From an uncultured Brachybacterium sp. (lineage in GTDB: Bacteria > Actinomycetota > Actinomycetes > Actinomycetales > Dermabacteraceae), in NCBI RefSeq assembly GCF_947500705.1, contig NZ_CANMSY010000002.1, positions 1 to 64,000 of the forward strand: a stretch of DNA of 64,000 nt. Reading direction: 5' to 3'. A model generated the notes under the pieces. That model did no database searches. It worked only from the letters and a program-made list of their open reading frames with translations, and was not told the DNA's origin. Position numbers and translations under genes: made by a program. Shown here in pieces: positions 50,582-60,282 of this stretch (the stretch's first letter is position 1; each line of letters starts with the position of its first letter).

Positions 50582-51298
50582 ATGAGCCCCGCCGATCCAC
50601 CCCGGACCGAGGACGTCGCGAGCAGCCTCGGGAACGACTACGCGACTCGGGATCAGCTGCGCGCCATGGCGCATCCGCTGCGGATGCAGCTCGCCGAGCG
50701 GGTGGGCCGCCGCGGGACGGCACGCGCCGCGGATCTCGCGGCCGATCTTGAGATCGCCGCGAACTCCGTGAGCTACCACCTGCGGATCCTCGCCCGGGGA
50801 GGAGTGATCACCGAGGCACCGGAAGCTGCCCGGGACAAGCGGGATCGGGTGTGGAAGCTCGCCCAGGCGAACTTCCAGCACGCCCCCGCGGAGAATTCCG
50901 CGAGCACAGCTCCGCTGGTGGACCACGACTACGTCGAGGCGTCCGGGGCCACGACCCTGGCGGCGTTGGAATGGATCCGCTCCGCCTGGGTCTCCGAGAT
51001 CGCACAGCGCACCGCGAACTTTCCCGAACCGGCCGAGCAACGGGCGCTCGCCAGCATGTTCTCCTCACCGATGCGACTCTCGCGCGAGCAGTCGCGCGAG
51101 CTCTTCGCCGTGGTCCAGGAGCAGCTCCTGAAGTACAACGCGCTGAACCGGGACGAGAGCGGTGCGGATCGTCCCGGCGACCCCGACTCCGGAGGAGACG
51201 CCCAGGACGTCCGGGTGCTCTTCACCATGGTGGGTGAGCGGCCGCACGCCGACCCTTCGCAGATCTCCCCCTCCCCCGACTCTAGAATCGCTCCATGA
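50582..51298 (+). CDS. ArsR-family winged-helix regulator
   Basis: DNA-binding regulator of 238 residues. The winged helix spans about 20-105: [49 protein letters not shown]. No metal-binding cysteine pair is seen in the recognition helix, so a non-metal ligand is likely. The C-terminal 120 residues are helical and end disordered. The ATG lies 6 nt after TAGGAT. Its stop overlaps the dapD start by four bases. Confidence 0.85.
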   Translation: MSPADPPRTEDVASSLGNDYATRDQLRAMAHPLRMQLAERVGRRGTARAADLAADLEIAANSVSYHLRILARGGVITEAPEAARDKRDRVWKLAQANFQHAPAENSASTAPLVDHDYVEASGATTLAALEWIRSAWVSEIAQRTANFPEPAEQRALASMFSSPMRLSREQSRELFAVVQEQLLKYNALNRDESGADRPGDPDSGGDAQDVRVLFTMVGERPHADPSQISPSPDSRIAP

Positions 51299-52278
51299 CT
51301 ACGACGACGACGGAAACGCCCGCCACCCACGCCTGGGGGATCGGTCTCAGCACCCTCGCCGCCGATGGCTCCACCCTCGACGCCTGGTACCCCTCCCCCC
51401 AGCTCGGGGAGGCGCCCCGGACGCCCGCGAGCCACCCGCTGCACGCCCAGCTGAGCGCTGCGGCGCGCGCCGACGACGTGCGCGGCACCACCCAGGAGGT
51501 CGTGGTGCGCGTGATCGAGCTCGCAGCCGCACCGGCGGATGCCGCAGATGCCTACCTGCGCCTGCACCTGCTCTCGCACCGCCTGACCCAGCCCAACTCC
51601 CAGAACCTCGAGGGGCTGTTCGGGAAGCTCACCAACGTGGTGTGGACCTCCGAGGGACCCTGCGCCGTGACCGGCTTCGAGGAGACCCGCCTGCGCCTCA
51701 TCTCCGCCGGCCGCACCCCCACCGTGCTCAGCATCGACAAGTTCCCCCGCATGGTCGACTACGTCCTGCCCGCCGGCGTGCGCATCGGCGACGCGGACCG
51801 GGTGCGCCTGGGTGCCCACCTGGCCGAGGGCACCACCGTGATGCACGAGGGCTTCGTGAACTTCAACGCCGGCACGCTCGGCACCTCGATGGTCGAGGGC
51901 CGCATCTCCCAGGGCGTCGTCGTGGGCGACGGCTCCGACGTGGGCGGCGGAGCCTCCACTATGGGCACCCTCTCCGGCGGCGGCACCGAACGAGTGAGCA
52001 TCGGCCGGCGCTCGCTCCTGGGCGCCGAGGCCGGCGTGGGCATCGCGATCGGCGATGACTGCGTGGTCGAGGCGGGGCTGTACATCACCGCCGGCACCAA
52101 GGTGGAGCTGGTCGGTGAGGGGGGCGGAGCGTCCGAGGGAGCCCACGTGGTCAAGGCCCGGGAACTCTCCGGCGTGCCGAACCTGCTGTTCCGGCGGAAC
52201 TCGCTGACCGGCGCGGTGCAGGCGGTGGCCCGGAAGGGCCAGACCGTCGAGCTCAACGCCGCCCTGCACTCGAACTGA
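51295..52278 (+). CDS. dapD: tetrahydrodipicolinate N-succinyltransferase
   Basis: Transfers succinyl from succinyl-CoA to tetrahydrodipicolinate, the first step of the succinylase lysine route. The 327-residue protein is of the long actinobacterial type: an N-domain, then the left-handed beta-helix with hexapeptide repeats ([40 protein letters not shown]). TAGAAT stands exactly 6 nt before the ATG inside the end of the ArsR gene, so dapD can be transcribed on its own as a leaderless message besides read-through from arsR. Confidence 0.95.
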   Translation: MTTTTTETPATHAWGIGLSTLAADGSTLDAWYPSPQLGEAPRTPASHPLHAQLSAAARADDVRGTTQEVVVRVIELAAAPADAADAYLRLHLLSHRLTQPNSQNLEGLFGKLTNVVWTSEGPCAVTGFEETRLRLISAGRTPTVLSIDKFPRMVDYVLPAGVRIGDADRVRLGAHLAEGTTVMHEGFVNFNAGTLGTSMVEGRISQGVVVGDGSDVGGGASTMGTLSGGGTERVSIGRRSLLGAEAGVGIAIGDDCVVEAGLYITAGTKVELVGEGGGASEGAHVVKARELSGVPNLLFRRNSLTGAVQAVARKGQTVELNAALHSN

Positions 52279-52300
52279 CGACGGACCAGGAGCACCCGGG

Positions 52301-53251
52301 ATGACATCCCGCGACGGGCGGCGCGCACAGGGTGGCGGCCGGTCCTTCGCCCGCCAGCTCGCGGTTCCCCTGGTGATGGTGCTGCTCTTCGCGGGCATCG
52401 CAGGCGGCAGCTATGTCGCGCTGCAGCGCTACGGCTCCCCCGCCCATGAGGGCACCTGCGTGGCCACCGGGCTCGGGACCGGTCACCGCTACAGCACGGA
52501 CCGGGTCGCCAACGCCGCGCTGATCAGCGCGACCGCCGTGGACCGGCAGCTGCCCCCGCGAGCGGCGTCGATCGCCCTGGCGACCGCCTATCAGGAGTCG
52601 CAGCTGCAGAACATCGACTACGGGGACCGAGATTCGCTGGGACTGTTCCAGCAGCGGCCGTCACAGGGCTGGGGCACCGAGGCGGAGATCATGGACCCGA
52701 TCTACTCCACCAACGCGTTCTACGACGTGCTGGAGACGATCCCGGACTTCCAGAGCGCCGATATCAACGACGTCGCCCAGGAGGTCCAGCGCTCAGGCCA
52801 TCCCGAGGCCTATCGCGACCACGAGACCGAGGGGCGACTCTACGCCTCGGCGCTGACGGGGCAGAGCGGTGCGAACCTGGTGTGCACGCTCGACTCCGTC
52901 GGCTCCACCGTCTCCCCCGAGCAGGTCCGCGCAGAGCTCGCGCGCCAGTTCCCCCTCGCCACCGGGTCCGGGCGACTCACCTCGAGCCTCGACTCTGCCG
53001 CGAGCACCGCACCGCAGCTGCCCGCCGAGGCCGGCGCGACCGCGCTGGTGATCGACCCGGGCGGCGATGAGACGCTCGGCTGGGCGCTCGCGAACTGGGC
53101 CGTCGCCCGCGCAGCGGACGACGGTGTGGTCCAGGTGTCCTACCGGGGACGCCTCTGGGACCGCTCGCTGCGCGGGGACGACGCAGCGGGCTGGGGCGAG
53201 GCCGACGGCGGTGCGACGGACCGCGTGGTGGTGCTGGTCAGCGGGCGCTGA
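52301..53251 (+). CDS. secreted or anchored protein with a lysozyme-like segment
   Basis: A 316-residue conserved actinobacterial protein with one N-terminal membrane helix (about 20-42, VPLVMVLLFAGIAGGSYVAL) and an extracytoplasmic domain. The segment ALATAYQESQLQNIDYGDRD and SLGLFQQRPSQGWGT resembles the glutamate-containing core of transglycosylase-like enzymes; such proteins are sometimes labelled heavy-metal transporters without good reason. A cell-wall role is inference. GGAG lies about seven bases before the ATG; it follows dapD by 22 bp. Confidence 0.75.
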   Translation: MTSRDGRRAQGGGRSFARQLAVPLVMVLLFAGIAGGSYVALQRYGSPAHEGTCVATGLGTGHRYSTDRVANAALISATAVDRQLPPRAASIALATAYQESQLQNIDYGDRDSLGLFQQRPSQGWGTEAEIMDPIYSTNAFYDVLETIPDFQSADINDVAQEVQRSGHPEAYRDHETEGRLYASALTGQSGANLVCTLDSVGSTVSPEQVRAELARQFPLATGSGRLTSSLDSAASTAPQLPAEAGATALVIDPGGDETLGWALANWAVARAADDGVVQVSYRGRLWDRSLRGDDAAGWGEADGGATDRVVVLVSGR

Positions 53252-53338
53252 GCCGGCTGCTCAGAGTGTGAGGCGCGTGCATGAGGTGCGGTGCGGACCG
53301 TGCGCCGGCAAGAGCGCGCCGGCAAGAGCGCACCGGGA

Positions 53339-54190
53339 TCAGTGCACCGTGAGGCCGCGGGCACGGAACTGGTCCCGCACCCGCTGCATGACCTCCTTCG
53401 AGGGTGGCAGGGCGTCGCGCAGCTTATACTCCATGCCGAGCGTGTCCCACTTGTCCTGGCCCATGTTGTGGAAGGGCAGCACCTCGACCCGCTCGATCAC
53501 GCCCTGCCAGCGCTCCACGATGTCCGCGACCCGCTCGACGTTCTCCTCGTCGTCGGTCCAGCTGGGCACCACCACGAAGCGCAGCCAGATCGGGATGCCG
53601 CGGCGTGCGAGCCGGTCACCGAAGTCGATGGTCGGCTGCAGGGCACGGCCGGTGAGCGCCTGGTAGGACTCCTCGCTGCCGGACTTCACGTCCAGCAGCA
53701 CCAGGTCGACGTCCTCGAGGAAGGCGTCGGACGCCACCGCACCCAGATAGCCGGAGGTGTCGATCGCGGTGTGGACACCCATCTCCTTTGCCGCGCGCAG
53801 CACCTTCCCGGCGAAGGCGGGTTGCATCAGCACCTCTCCCCCGGACAGGGTGATCCCGCCCCCGGAGGCGGCGAAGACGCGACGGTAGCGGCGGACGCGG
53901 CGCACGATCTCCTCGATCCCCACATCCTGCCCGCGGCGCATCTCCATCGTGTCGGGGTTGTGGCAGTACACGCAGCGCAGCGGGCAGCCGGCGAAGAAGA
54001 GGGTCAGCCGGGTGCCCGGACCGTCCACCGCGGTGACCAGCTCCCAGGAGTGGAGCGAGGCTACGCTCCCCTCCCGGACCGCGGCCAGCCGCTCGGAGCG
54101 TTCGAGCTCGACCTCGGCCATGCCCTCGATCCCCGCGCCGCTGCGCCGGTTCCGGGTGGGCGTGGCAAGAAGGTCGGCGCTCTGCTCCAT
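53339..54190 (-). CDS. pflA: pyruvate formate-lyase activating enzyme
   Basis: Radical SAM enzyme that puts the glycyl radical on pyruvate formate-lyase. The 283-residue protein has the 4Fe-4S motif CxxxCxxC in FAGCPLRCVYCHNPDT and GGGITLSGGEVLMQP for SAM binding, followed by VDLVLLDVKSGS and LPFHNMGQDKW. ATG 54190 begins four bases after the stop of the glycyl-radical gene; ATG 54121 is an alternative start. It is the last gene of the pfl operon. Confidence 0.93.
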   Translation of the reverse strand: MEQSADLLATPTRNRRSGAGIEGMAEVELERSERLAAVREGSVASLHSWELVTAVDGPGTRLTLFFAGCPLRCVYCHNPDTMEMRRGQDVGIEEIVRRVRRYRRVFAASGGGITLSGGEVLMQPAFAGKVLRAAKEMGVHTAIDTSGYLGAVASDAFLEDVDLVLLDVKSGSEESYQALTGRALQPTIDFGDRLARRGIPIWLRFVVVPSWTDDEENVERVADIVERWQGVIERVEVLPFHNMGQDKWDTLGMEYKLRDALPPSKEVMQRVRDQFRARGLTVH

Positions 54191-54194
54191 GGCG

Positions 54195-54455
54195 TCAGGC
54201 GCCCTGGTGGAAGGTGCGGTCCAGCACGTCCAGCTGCTGCTCGCGGGTGAGCTTGACGAAGTTGACCGCATAGCCGGAGACCCGCACGGTGAGGTTCGGG
54301 TGGTCCTCCGGCTTCTCCATCGCCTCCACCAGGGTCTGCTTGTTCAGCACGTTGATGTTCGCGTGGAAGAGGCCCGATTCCATGGTGTTCTTCGCACGGT
54401 TGGCCTTCATCGATGCCAGGCGTTCGTCATAGGTCGCGACGGGGCGGGTGGTCAT
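54195..54455 (-). CDS. grcA: stand-alone glycyl radical domain (GrcA-like)
   Basis: An 86-residue protein equivalent to the C-terminal radical domain of pyruvate formate-lyase. It contains [20 protein letters not shown] and the radical motif RVSGYAVNF, whose glycine is the radical carrier, then [20 protein letters not shown] lies six bases before ATG 54455; an in-frame GTG at 54536 overlapping the pflB stop would add a 27-residue Thr-rich leader. Since the adjacent pflB lacks this domain, this protein must supply it. Confidence 0.88.
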   Translation of the reverse strand: MTTRPVATYDERLASMKANRAKNTMESGLFHANINVLNKQTLVEAMEKPEDHPNLTVRVSGYAVNFVKLTREQQLDVLDRTFHQGA

Positions 54456-54532
54456 GGTGGTCTCCTCAGGGGTGATCGCGGTGGTCATGGCTGCGGTGGG
54501 GGTGGTGGTGGTGCCCTGGTCGGCTCGGGTGG

Positions 54533-56659
54533 TCACTGCTCATCCCTCGGCTCATCCATCACGAAGCCGGCGTCGAGGATGCCGACCAGGTTGGTGACCT
54601 GCTCGTCCTTGGTGCGTCCCAGTCCCTGCGGGGTGATGGTGCCCGTCAGCGAGATCCCGTCGAGGGCGTCGTGATAGTCGAGCTTGCCCACGCTCAGCAT
54701 CGAGGCGACCATCCCGTGGGTGTCGGCCCCGTTCTCGGGGTTGGCTCCGGGCGAGAAGGGGGTGCCCGCGCGGTGGCCGGAGGGGAAGGATCCCGTGGCC
54801 TTGCCGTAGACGACGTTGGAGGTGATGGTCAGCACCGACTGGGTGGGGATCGCGTCGCGATACATCGGGATCGCCGCGATCTTCTGCATCACGGTGTGCA
54901 CGATCGTGGCCGCGATGTCATCGGCGCGATCGTCGTCGTTGCCGTAGCGGGGGAAGTCGCCCTCGGTGAGGTAATCGACCACCAGCCCGGTCTCATCACG
55001 CACCGGGGTGACCGTCGCGTGCTTGATCGCCGAGAGGGAGTCCGCGACGATCGAGAGCCCGGCGATGCCGCAGCCCATCGTGCGCACGATCTCGCTGTCG
55101 TGCAGCGCCATCTCCATCGCCTCGTAGGCATATCGGTCGTGGCTGTAGTGGATGATGTTCAGCGCCTCGACGTAGGTGCCCACCACCCAGTCCAGCATCT
55201 GCTCGTACCGGTTCCAGACCTCGTCGAAGTCCAGCGGCCCGTCCCCGGCGATCGGGGTGAACTCGCCCTCGGTGGTGACCTGCTTCCCGGAGACCTCGTC
55301 GCGGCCGCCGTTGATCGCGTAGAGCAGCGCCTTGCCGGCGTTGACCCGGGCACCGAAGAACTGCATCTGCTTGCCGACCTCCATCGGCGAGACGCAGCAG
55401 GCGATCGCCGCATCATCGCCCCAGCGGTCGCGGATCTGCTCATCGGACTCGTACTGGATCGAGGAGGTCTCGATCGAGATCGCCGAGCAGAACTCCTTGT
55501 ACCCGGCCGGCAGCTCCGGGTCCCAGAAGATGGTGATGTTCGGTTCGGGGGCGGCGCCGAGGTTCCGCAGGGTCTGCAGCAGCCGGAACGAGGTCCTGGT
55601 GACCTGGGCACGGCCGTCGGCGGAGAAGCCGCCATCTGACCAGGTCGCCCAGTAGGGATCGCCGGAGAAGATCTGGTCGTAGTCGATGGTGCGCAGGAAG
55701 CGGACGATGCGCAGCTTGATCACGAGCGCATCGATGTACTCCTGCGCCTGCGATTCGGTGATCGTGCCGGCGGCGAGATCGCGTTCGACGTACACGTCGA
55801 GGAAGGCCGAGAGGCGGCCGATGGACATCGCCGCGCCGTCCTGGCTCTTCACTGCGGCGAGATAGGCCATGTAGGTCCACTGCACGGCCTCCTGCGCGTT
55901 CGCGGCTGGGCGGCGCAGGTCCAGGCCGTAGGAATCTCCCAGCCGCACCAGCTTCGCGAGCGCTCTGATCTGTTCGGAGTGCTCCTCACGGTAACGGGCC
56001 CAGTGCTCGGAGAAGGGCTGCTCGGCCACCTCATCCTTGGCGCGCTTCTTGTCCGCGATCAGTGCGTCGGCGCCGTACAGGGCCAATCGGCGGTAGTCGC
56101 CGATGATGCGGCCGCGGCCGTAGGAGTCGGGCAGCCCGGTGATGATATGGCTCGAGCGGGCGGCGCGGATCCGCGGGGTGTAGATGTCGAAGACGGCGTC
56201 GTTGTGGGTCTTGCGGTACTGGGTGAAGATCTTCTTGACGTTCTCGTCGACCTCCTTGCCCGCCTCCTTGAGGGCGGTCTCCACCATCCGCCAGCCGCCG
56301 GCGGGCATCATGGCGCGCTTGAGCGGCACGTCGGTCTGCAGGCCGACGATCACGTCGTCGTCCTCGCTGATGTACCCGGCGGGGAAGGCGTCGACGCCCG
56401 CGGGGGTGTGGGTGTCGACGTCGTAGACGCGGCGGCGCCGCTCCTCGGAGAGGTAGTGGGCCTCGAGATGGTCCCAGAGGCGCAGCGTCTTCTCGGTGGG
56501 TCCGGTCAGGAACGAGGCATCCCCGCCGTAGGGGGTGTAGTTGCGCTGGATGAAGTCGCGCACCTCGATGCCTTCCTGCCAGGGACCGGGAACGAAGCCG
56601 CCCCAGGCGTCTCTGCCTGCGGCCTCGGTGCCGGGGTGATCGGTGGTGGCAGTGGTCAT
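54533..56659 (-). CDS. pflB: pyruvate formate-lyase core lacking the glycyl radical domain
   Basis: Converts pyruvate and CoA to acetyl-CoA and formate under anaerobiosis. The 708-residue protein follows standard PflB from the start ([20 protein letters not shown]) through the catalytic cysteine pair in [20 protein letters not shown] to [19 protein letters not shown], where it stops. In E. coli about 60 more residues with the radical glycine follow; here they are a separate gene just downstream. GAGGAGG precedes the ATG. The promoter region upstream (56660-56765) holds no motif I can name. Confidence 0.92.
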   Translation of the reverse strand: MTTATTDHPGTEAAGRDAWGGFVPGPWQEGIEVRDFIQRNYTPYGGDASFLTGPTEKTLRLWDHLEAHYLSEERRRRVYDVDTHTPAGVDAFPAGYISEDDDVIVGLQTDVPLKRAMMPAGGWRMVETALKEAGKEVDENVKKIFTQYRKTHNDAVFDIYTPRIRAARSSHIITGLPDSYGRGRIIGDYRRLALYGADALIADKKRAKDEVAEQPFSEHWARYREEHSEQIRALAKLVRLGDSYGLDLRRPAANAQEAVQWTYMAYLAAVKSQDGAAMSIGRLSAFLDVYVERDLAAGTITESQAQEYIDALVIKLRIVRFLRTIDYDQIFSGDPYWATWSDGGFSADGRAQVTRTSFRLLQTLRNLGAAPEPNITIFWDPELPAGYKEFCSAISIETSSIQYESDEQIRDRWGDDAAIACCVSPMEVGKQMQFFGARVNAGKALLYAINGGRDEVSGKQVTTEGEFTPIAGDGPLDFDEVWNRYEQMLDWVVGTYVEALNIIHYSHDRYAYEAMEMALHDSEIVRTMGCGIAGLSIVADSLSAIKHATVTPVRDETGLVVDYLTEGDFPRYGNDDDRADDIAATIVHTVMQKIAAIPMYRDAIPTQSVLTITSNVVYGKATGSFPSGHRAGTPFSPGANPENGADTHGMVASMLSVGKLDYHDALDGISLTGTITPQGLGRTKDEQVTNLVGILDAGFVMDEPRDEQ

Positions 56660-56765
56660 CGGGTCCTCCTCGCTGGGCGGAAGGACCTCGGTGGTGCAGG
56701 CCCTTCACGGATGCCTTCAGGTTAGGGCGAGGAAAGCGGCAGGAGCGGGCGGAAGGTCCCGATGA

Positions 56766-56818
56766 GAACGCCCTGACCAGCGACACTCTCCATGAGGAGG
56801 GTCGGGGTCAGGGCGTTC
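56766..56818 (-). terminator. long branched hairpin terminator after citrate synthase
   Basis: GAACGCCCTGACC and its exact complement GGTCAGGGCGTTC (13 bp) enclose a 27-base loop that holds a smaller stem (ACTCTCC with GGAGGGT). It lies between the end of gltA and the pflB promoter region on the same strand. The remaining sequence up to 56923 has only imperfect GCCTC/GGAG direct repeats. Confidence 0.65.
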
Positions 56819-56923
56819 AGGTGCGAATGGTCTCGCAGGTGGGTGGTCTCGGAGATGGGTGCCTCAGAGCCAAGTGCCTCGGAGACAGGTTCCTCCGAGG
56901 AGTGCGGCCTCGGAGGTACGGGG

Positions 56924-58276
56924 TCAGCCGCGCTTCTCGATGTCGGACTGGAGGGCCGACAGGCGCAGCTCGCTGGTGCCGGTGCGATCCTCCATCGCCG
57001 TGTAGCTCCGCTCGGCATGGCCGGTGTAGATCTGTCGCGGGCGACCGATCTTGGTCTCCGGATCGTGGACCATCTCCTCCCACTGGGCGATCCAGCCCGG
57101 CAGACGACCGATGGCGAACAGGACGGTGAACATCTCCGTCGGGAAGCCGATCGCCTTGTAGATCAGGCCCGTGTAGAAGTCGACGTTCGGATAGAGCTTG
57201 CGCTCGACGAAGTAGTCGTCCTTCAGTGCGATCTCCTCGAGCTTCATCGCGAGCTCGAGGCGGGAGTCGTTGACGCCGAGGCGCTCGAGGACGTCGTCCG
57301 CGATCTTCTTCACGAGGCGCGCGCGGGGATCGTAGTTCTTGTACACGCGGTGGCCGAAGCCCATCAGGCGGATGCCGTCCTCCTTGCGCTTCACCTTCTC
57401 CATGAAGTCGCGCGGGTCCATGTTCTCGGCCTCGATCTGATCGAGCATGTCCATCACCGCGGCGTTGGCGCCGCCGTGGGCGGGACCCGAGAGTGCACCG
57501 ATCCCGGCGGAGATCGAGGTGAACAGGTTCGCCTGGGCGGAGCCGACGAGGCGGACGGCGGAGGTCGAGCAGTTCTGCTCGTGGTCGGCATGCAGGATCA
57601 GCAGCTGCTCCATCGCGCGCACCACGACGGGATCCGCGATGTAGTCCTCCACCGGGAACCCGAAGGTCAGGCGCAGGAAGTTCTCGATCAGGGAGAGCCG
57701 GTTGTCGGGATAGAGCAGCGCGTGGCCCTGGGCGATGCGGTGCGCGTAGGCAGCCATCGTGGGCATCTTCGCGAGCAGCCGCACGGCGGAGATCCGCACC
57801 TGCTCCTCATCGAAGGGGTCCAGGGTGTCCTGGTAGAAGGTCGACAGCGCCGAGGTGCCGGCCTGGAGCACGGCCATCGGGTGGGCGTCGCGCGGGAAGT
57901 TGTCGAACATCCGCTTGAAGCGTTCGTCGAGCAGGGTGCGGTGCTCGACCTGCGCCTCGAAGTTGTCGAGCTGGCCCTTGGTGGGCAGCTCGCCGTTGAT
58001 CAGCAGGTAGGAGACCTCGAGGTAGCTGGACTTCTCCGCGAGCTGCTCGATCGGGTAGCCGCGGTAGCGCAGGATGCCCTCGTCGCCGTCGATGTAGGTG
58101 ATCGAGGACTTGGCGTTGGCGGTGTTCATGAAGCCGGGGTCGTAGGTGACCTCGCCGGTCTCCTTGCGCAGGGGGCCGATCGCGATGCCGGAGTTCCCCT
58201 CCACTGCGGGGATGATCGGGAGGTCGAGGGTCTTCTCCCCCAGGCTGAGCTGAGCGGACGTCGTCGTGTGATCCAT
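56924..58276 (-). CDS. gltA: citrate synthase
   Basis: Condenses oxaloacetate and acetyl-CoA to citrate. The 450-residue protein is a type II citrate synthase: GDEGILRYRGYPIEQLAEKS, LLILHADHEQNCSTSAVRLVGS (catalytic His), SGPAHGGANAAVMDML (second His), MGFGHRVYKNYDPRA, and PNVDFYTGLIYKAIGFP (catalytic Asp). GGAGA lies five bases before the ATG at 58276. It lies 55 bp downstream of dapC on the same strand. Confidence 0.96.
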   Translation of the reverse strand: MDHTTTSAQLSLGEKTLDLPIIPAVEGNSGIAIGPLRKETGEVTYDPGFMNTANAKSSITYIDGDEGILRYRGYPIEQLAEKSSYLEVSYLLINGELPTKGQLDNFEAQVEHRTLLDERFKRMFDNFPRDAHPMAVLQAGTSALSTFYQDTLDPFDEEQVRISAVRLLAKMPTMAAYAHRIAQGHALLYPDNRLSLIENFLRLTFGFPVEDYIADPVVVRAMEQLLILHADHEQNCSTSAVRLVGSAQANLFTSISAGIGALSGPAHGGANAAVMDMLDQIEAENMDPRDFMEKVKRKEDGIRLMGFGHRVYKNYDPRARLVKKIADDVLERLGVNDSRLELAMKLEEIALKDDYFVERKLYPNVDFYTGLIYKAIGFPTEMFTVLFAIGRLPGWIAQWEEMVHDPETKIGRPRQIYTGHAERSYTAMEDRTGTSELRLSALQSDIEKRG

Positions 58277-58331
58277 GGGCTCTCCGTTGTGCGTGGTCGG
58301 ATCGGTACGGCGCGCGAGGGCGCCGGAGGTG

Positions 58332-59522
58332 TCAGAGGCGCTCGAGGCGCCGGGCGGCGGCAGCGATCCGCTCGTCGGTCGCGGTGAGGGCGACCCGGAC
58401 GAAAGTCCCGCCAGCAACACCATAGAACATCCCGGGGGCCACCAGGACACCGCTGTCCGCGAGGCGCTCGACACTGCTCATCGAGTCGGCGCCGAAGGTG
58501 GTCCAGAGGTACAGGCCTGCCTGGGAACCGTGGATCGTGCCACCTGCGGCCACCAGCGCGGGCTCGAGCATCGCGCGTCGAGCGCGATAGATCTCACGCT
58601 GCACCGCCGGTGCCTCATCGTCTCCGAGGGCCGTGGTCATCGCGGCCTGGAGCGGCCCGGGAAGCATCATCCCGGCCTGTTTGCGCACCGCCACCAGCTC
58701 ACCCACCAGGCCTGCGTCGCCCGCCACGAAGGCTGCCCGGTAGCCGGCGAGGTTGGACTGCTTGGACAGGGAGTACACGCACAGCAGCCCGTCCAGCGAG
58801 CCGCCGTTCACGCGCGGGTCCAGCACCGAGGGCACCTCCTCCACGGTCCAGGGCAGCAGCGCGTAGCACTCATCGGAGGCGACCACGATCCCTCGCTCCC
58901 GGGCCCAGGTCACGATCGCTGCCAGCTGGGAGACGTCCAGCACCTCACCGGTGGGGTTCGAGGGCGAGTTCAGCCACAGCAGGCGGATCCGTGAGGAGGC
59001 ATCCGGCTCCGGCAGCGCGGCATCACCGTGGGCCGCGAGGGCGGCCAGGTCCAACGGCATCGACTCTGCACCGACGAACCGTGCTCCCATGTCATAGGTG
59101 GGATAGGCGATGTGCGGGAACGCCACCGCCTCCCCCGGCCCGATGCCGAGCTGGAAGGGCAGATGCGCCACGAGCTCCTTGGAGCCGACGGTGGGCAGCA
59201 CCCCTTCGACCCCGAGCGAGGAGGGAGCACCGCGGTGACGGCGCACGAAGCCCACGATCGCCTCCCGCAGGGCGGGGGTGCCGATCGTGGTCGGATAGCC
59301 GGGGCTGTTCGTGGCGGCGGCGAGAGCCTGCTGCACCGAGGCGGGCGTCGGATCGACGGGGGTGCCGACGGAGAGGTCGACGATGCCCTCCGGATGGGAG
59401 GCGGCGCGCTGCTTCGCCGGGACGAGAGCATCCCACGGGAACTCGGGCAGATGTGCGGCGAGACCGCGACGTGCGGTCGGAGTCGACGGGACCGCAGAAG
59501 AAGCGGGGGGCGAGGCGGCCAC
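58332..59522 (-). CDS. dapC: succinyldiaminopimelate transaminase
   Basis: PLP-dependent aminotransferase of 396 residues acting between dapD and dapE in lysine synthesis. Motifs: SVGTPVDPTP, LLWLNSPSNPTGEVLD, VASDECYALLPW and the PLP-lysine segment YSLSKQSNLAGYR. The start is GTG 59522, three bases after the ferredoxin stop and with no ribosome binding site, so translation is coupled. The fdxA-dapC pair is a common actinobacterial arrangement. Confidence 0.93.
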   Translation of the reverse strand: MAASPPASSAVPSTPTARRGLAAHLPEFPWDALVPAKQRAASHPEGIVDLSVGTPVDPTPASVQQALAAATNSPGYPTTIGTPALREAIVGFVRRHRGAPSSLGVEGVLPTVGSKELVAHLPFQLGIGPGEAVAFPHIAYPTYDMGARFVGAESMPLDLAALAAHGDAALPEPDASSRIRLLWLNSPSNPTGEVLDVSQLAAIVTWARERGIVVASDECYALLPWTVEEVPSVLDPRVNGGSLDGLLCVYSLSKQSNLAGYRAAFVAGDAGLVGELVAVRKQAGMMLPGPLQAAMTTALGDDEAPAVQREIYRARRAMLEPALVAAGGTIHGSQAGLYLWTTFGADSMSSVERLADSGVLVAPGMFYGVAGGTFVRVALTATDERIAAAARRLERL

Positions 59523-59525
59523 GGC

Positions 59526-59855
59526 TCAGGCCAGCGGGTTCGGCTGCAGCGGCAGGGCGTCGATGATCGGATGGTCCTTGTCGATCACGCCCATCTTCGC
59601 CGCACCGCCCGGAGCACCGAGATCGTCGAAGAACTCGACGTTGGCCTTGTAGTACTCGGCCCACTGATCCGGGGTGTCGTCCTCGTAGTAGATCGCTTCG
59701 ACGGGGCAGACGGGCTCGCACGCTCCGCAGTCCACGCACTCATCGGGCTGGATGTAGAGCATCCGGTTGCCCTCGTAGATGCAGTCCACGGGGCACTCAT
59801 CGACGCAGGCACGGTCCTTGACGTCGACACAGGGCAGAGCGATGACGTACGTCAT
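59526..59855 (-). CDS. fdxA: 7Fe ferredoxin
   Basis: Electron carrier with one 3Fe-4S and one 4Fe-4S cluster, 109 residues. Cysteines are arranged as in 7Fe ferredoxins: CVDVKDRACVDECPVDCIY and then CVDCGACEPVCPVEAIYY. The C-terminal extension (about 60-109) is usual for actinobacterial FdxA/FdxC. The ATG at 59855 has AAGGAAG about seven bases upstream; an ACAGAAT box lies about 35 bp further up. Confidence 0.94.
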   Translation of the reverse strand: MTYVIALPCVDVKDRACVDECPVDCIYEGNRMLYIQPDECVDCGACEPVCPVEAIYYEDDTPDQWAEYYKANVEFFDDLGAPGGAAKMGVIDKDHPIIDALPLQPNPLA

Positions 59856-60009
59856 GAGCGGCTTCCTTCCGTCGGAGACGCTCCCATTCTGTCATCCCGA
59901 CCCCGCTGCAGGCCCTGCCCGGAGGTGCCGGGCCGCGGAGGTGACGGGATGCACATCCGGCGCCGGCGCCCGCCCAGCTCCCAGAGGTGGGAGCGGATAG
60001 CCTCGAGCG

Positions 60010-60282
60010 ATGACTGAGCACGACGACGACCGGGTCCGCGCCGGATGGGCGCCCTTCCTCCAGGACGGGCGCAGGGTGGTGCTCCGCTATGCGATCGACC
60101 GGGAAGCGTCCCCGCATGGAGAGTCGATGAGCGATGCGCTGGGGACGATCCTCTCCACCGATGAGCAGTCGGTGCAGGTGATGACCAAGCGGGGTGTGAT
60201 GACGGTGCCCCGGGCGCTGATCATCGCGGCGAAGGAGGTTCCGCCGCCTCCGGTGCGACGGCGGGGGCCCGCCGCGCCCTGA
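60010..60282 (+). CDS. small SH3-like domain protein (Rv0428c N-terminal type)
   Basis: A 90-residue protein resembling the N-terminal SH3-like domain that precedes the acetyltransferase in Rv0428c-type proteins: GRRVVLRYAID, SDALGTILSTDEQSV, VPRALIIAAKEVPPPPVRR. Here the domain stands alone. TAGCCT lies exactly 6 nt before the ATG, suggesting a leaderless message. Its last 62 bases overlap the 3' end of the convergent phosphatidyltransferase gene. Confidence 0.7.
   Translation: MTEHDDDRVRAGWAPFLQDGRRVVLRYAIDREASPHGESMSDALGTILSTDEQSVQVMTKRGVMTVPRALIIAAKEVPPPPVRRRGPAAP

Noticed and set aside
54533-54536. TGA at the end of pflB read as selenocysteine or a frameshift joining the radical domain
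   Set aside because: The following sequence is Thr-rich and not PFL-like, and the downstream gene has its own ribosome binding site and ATG.
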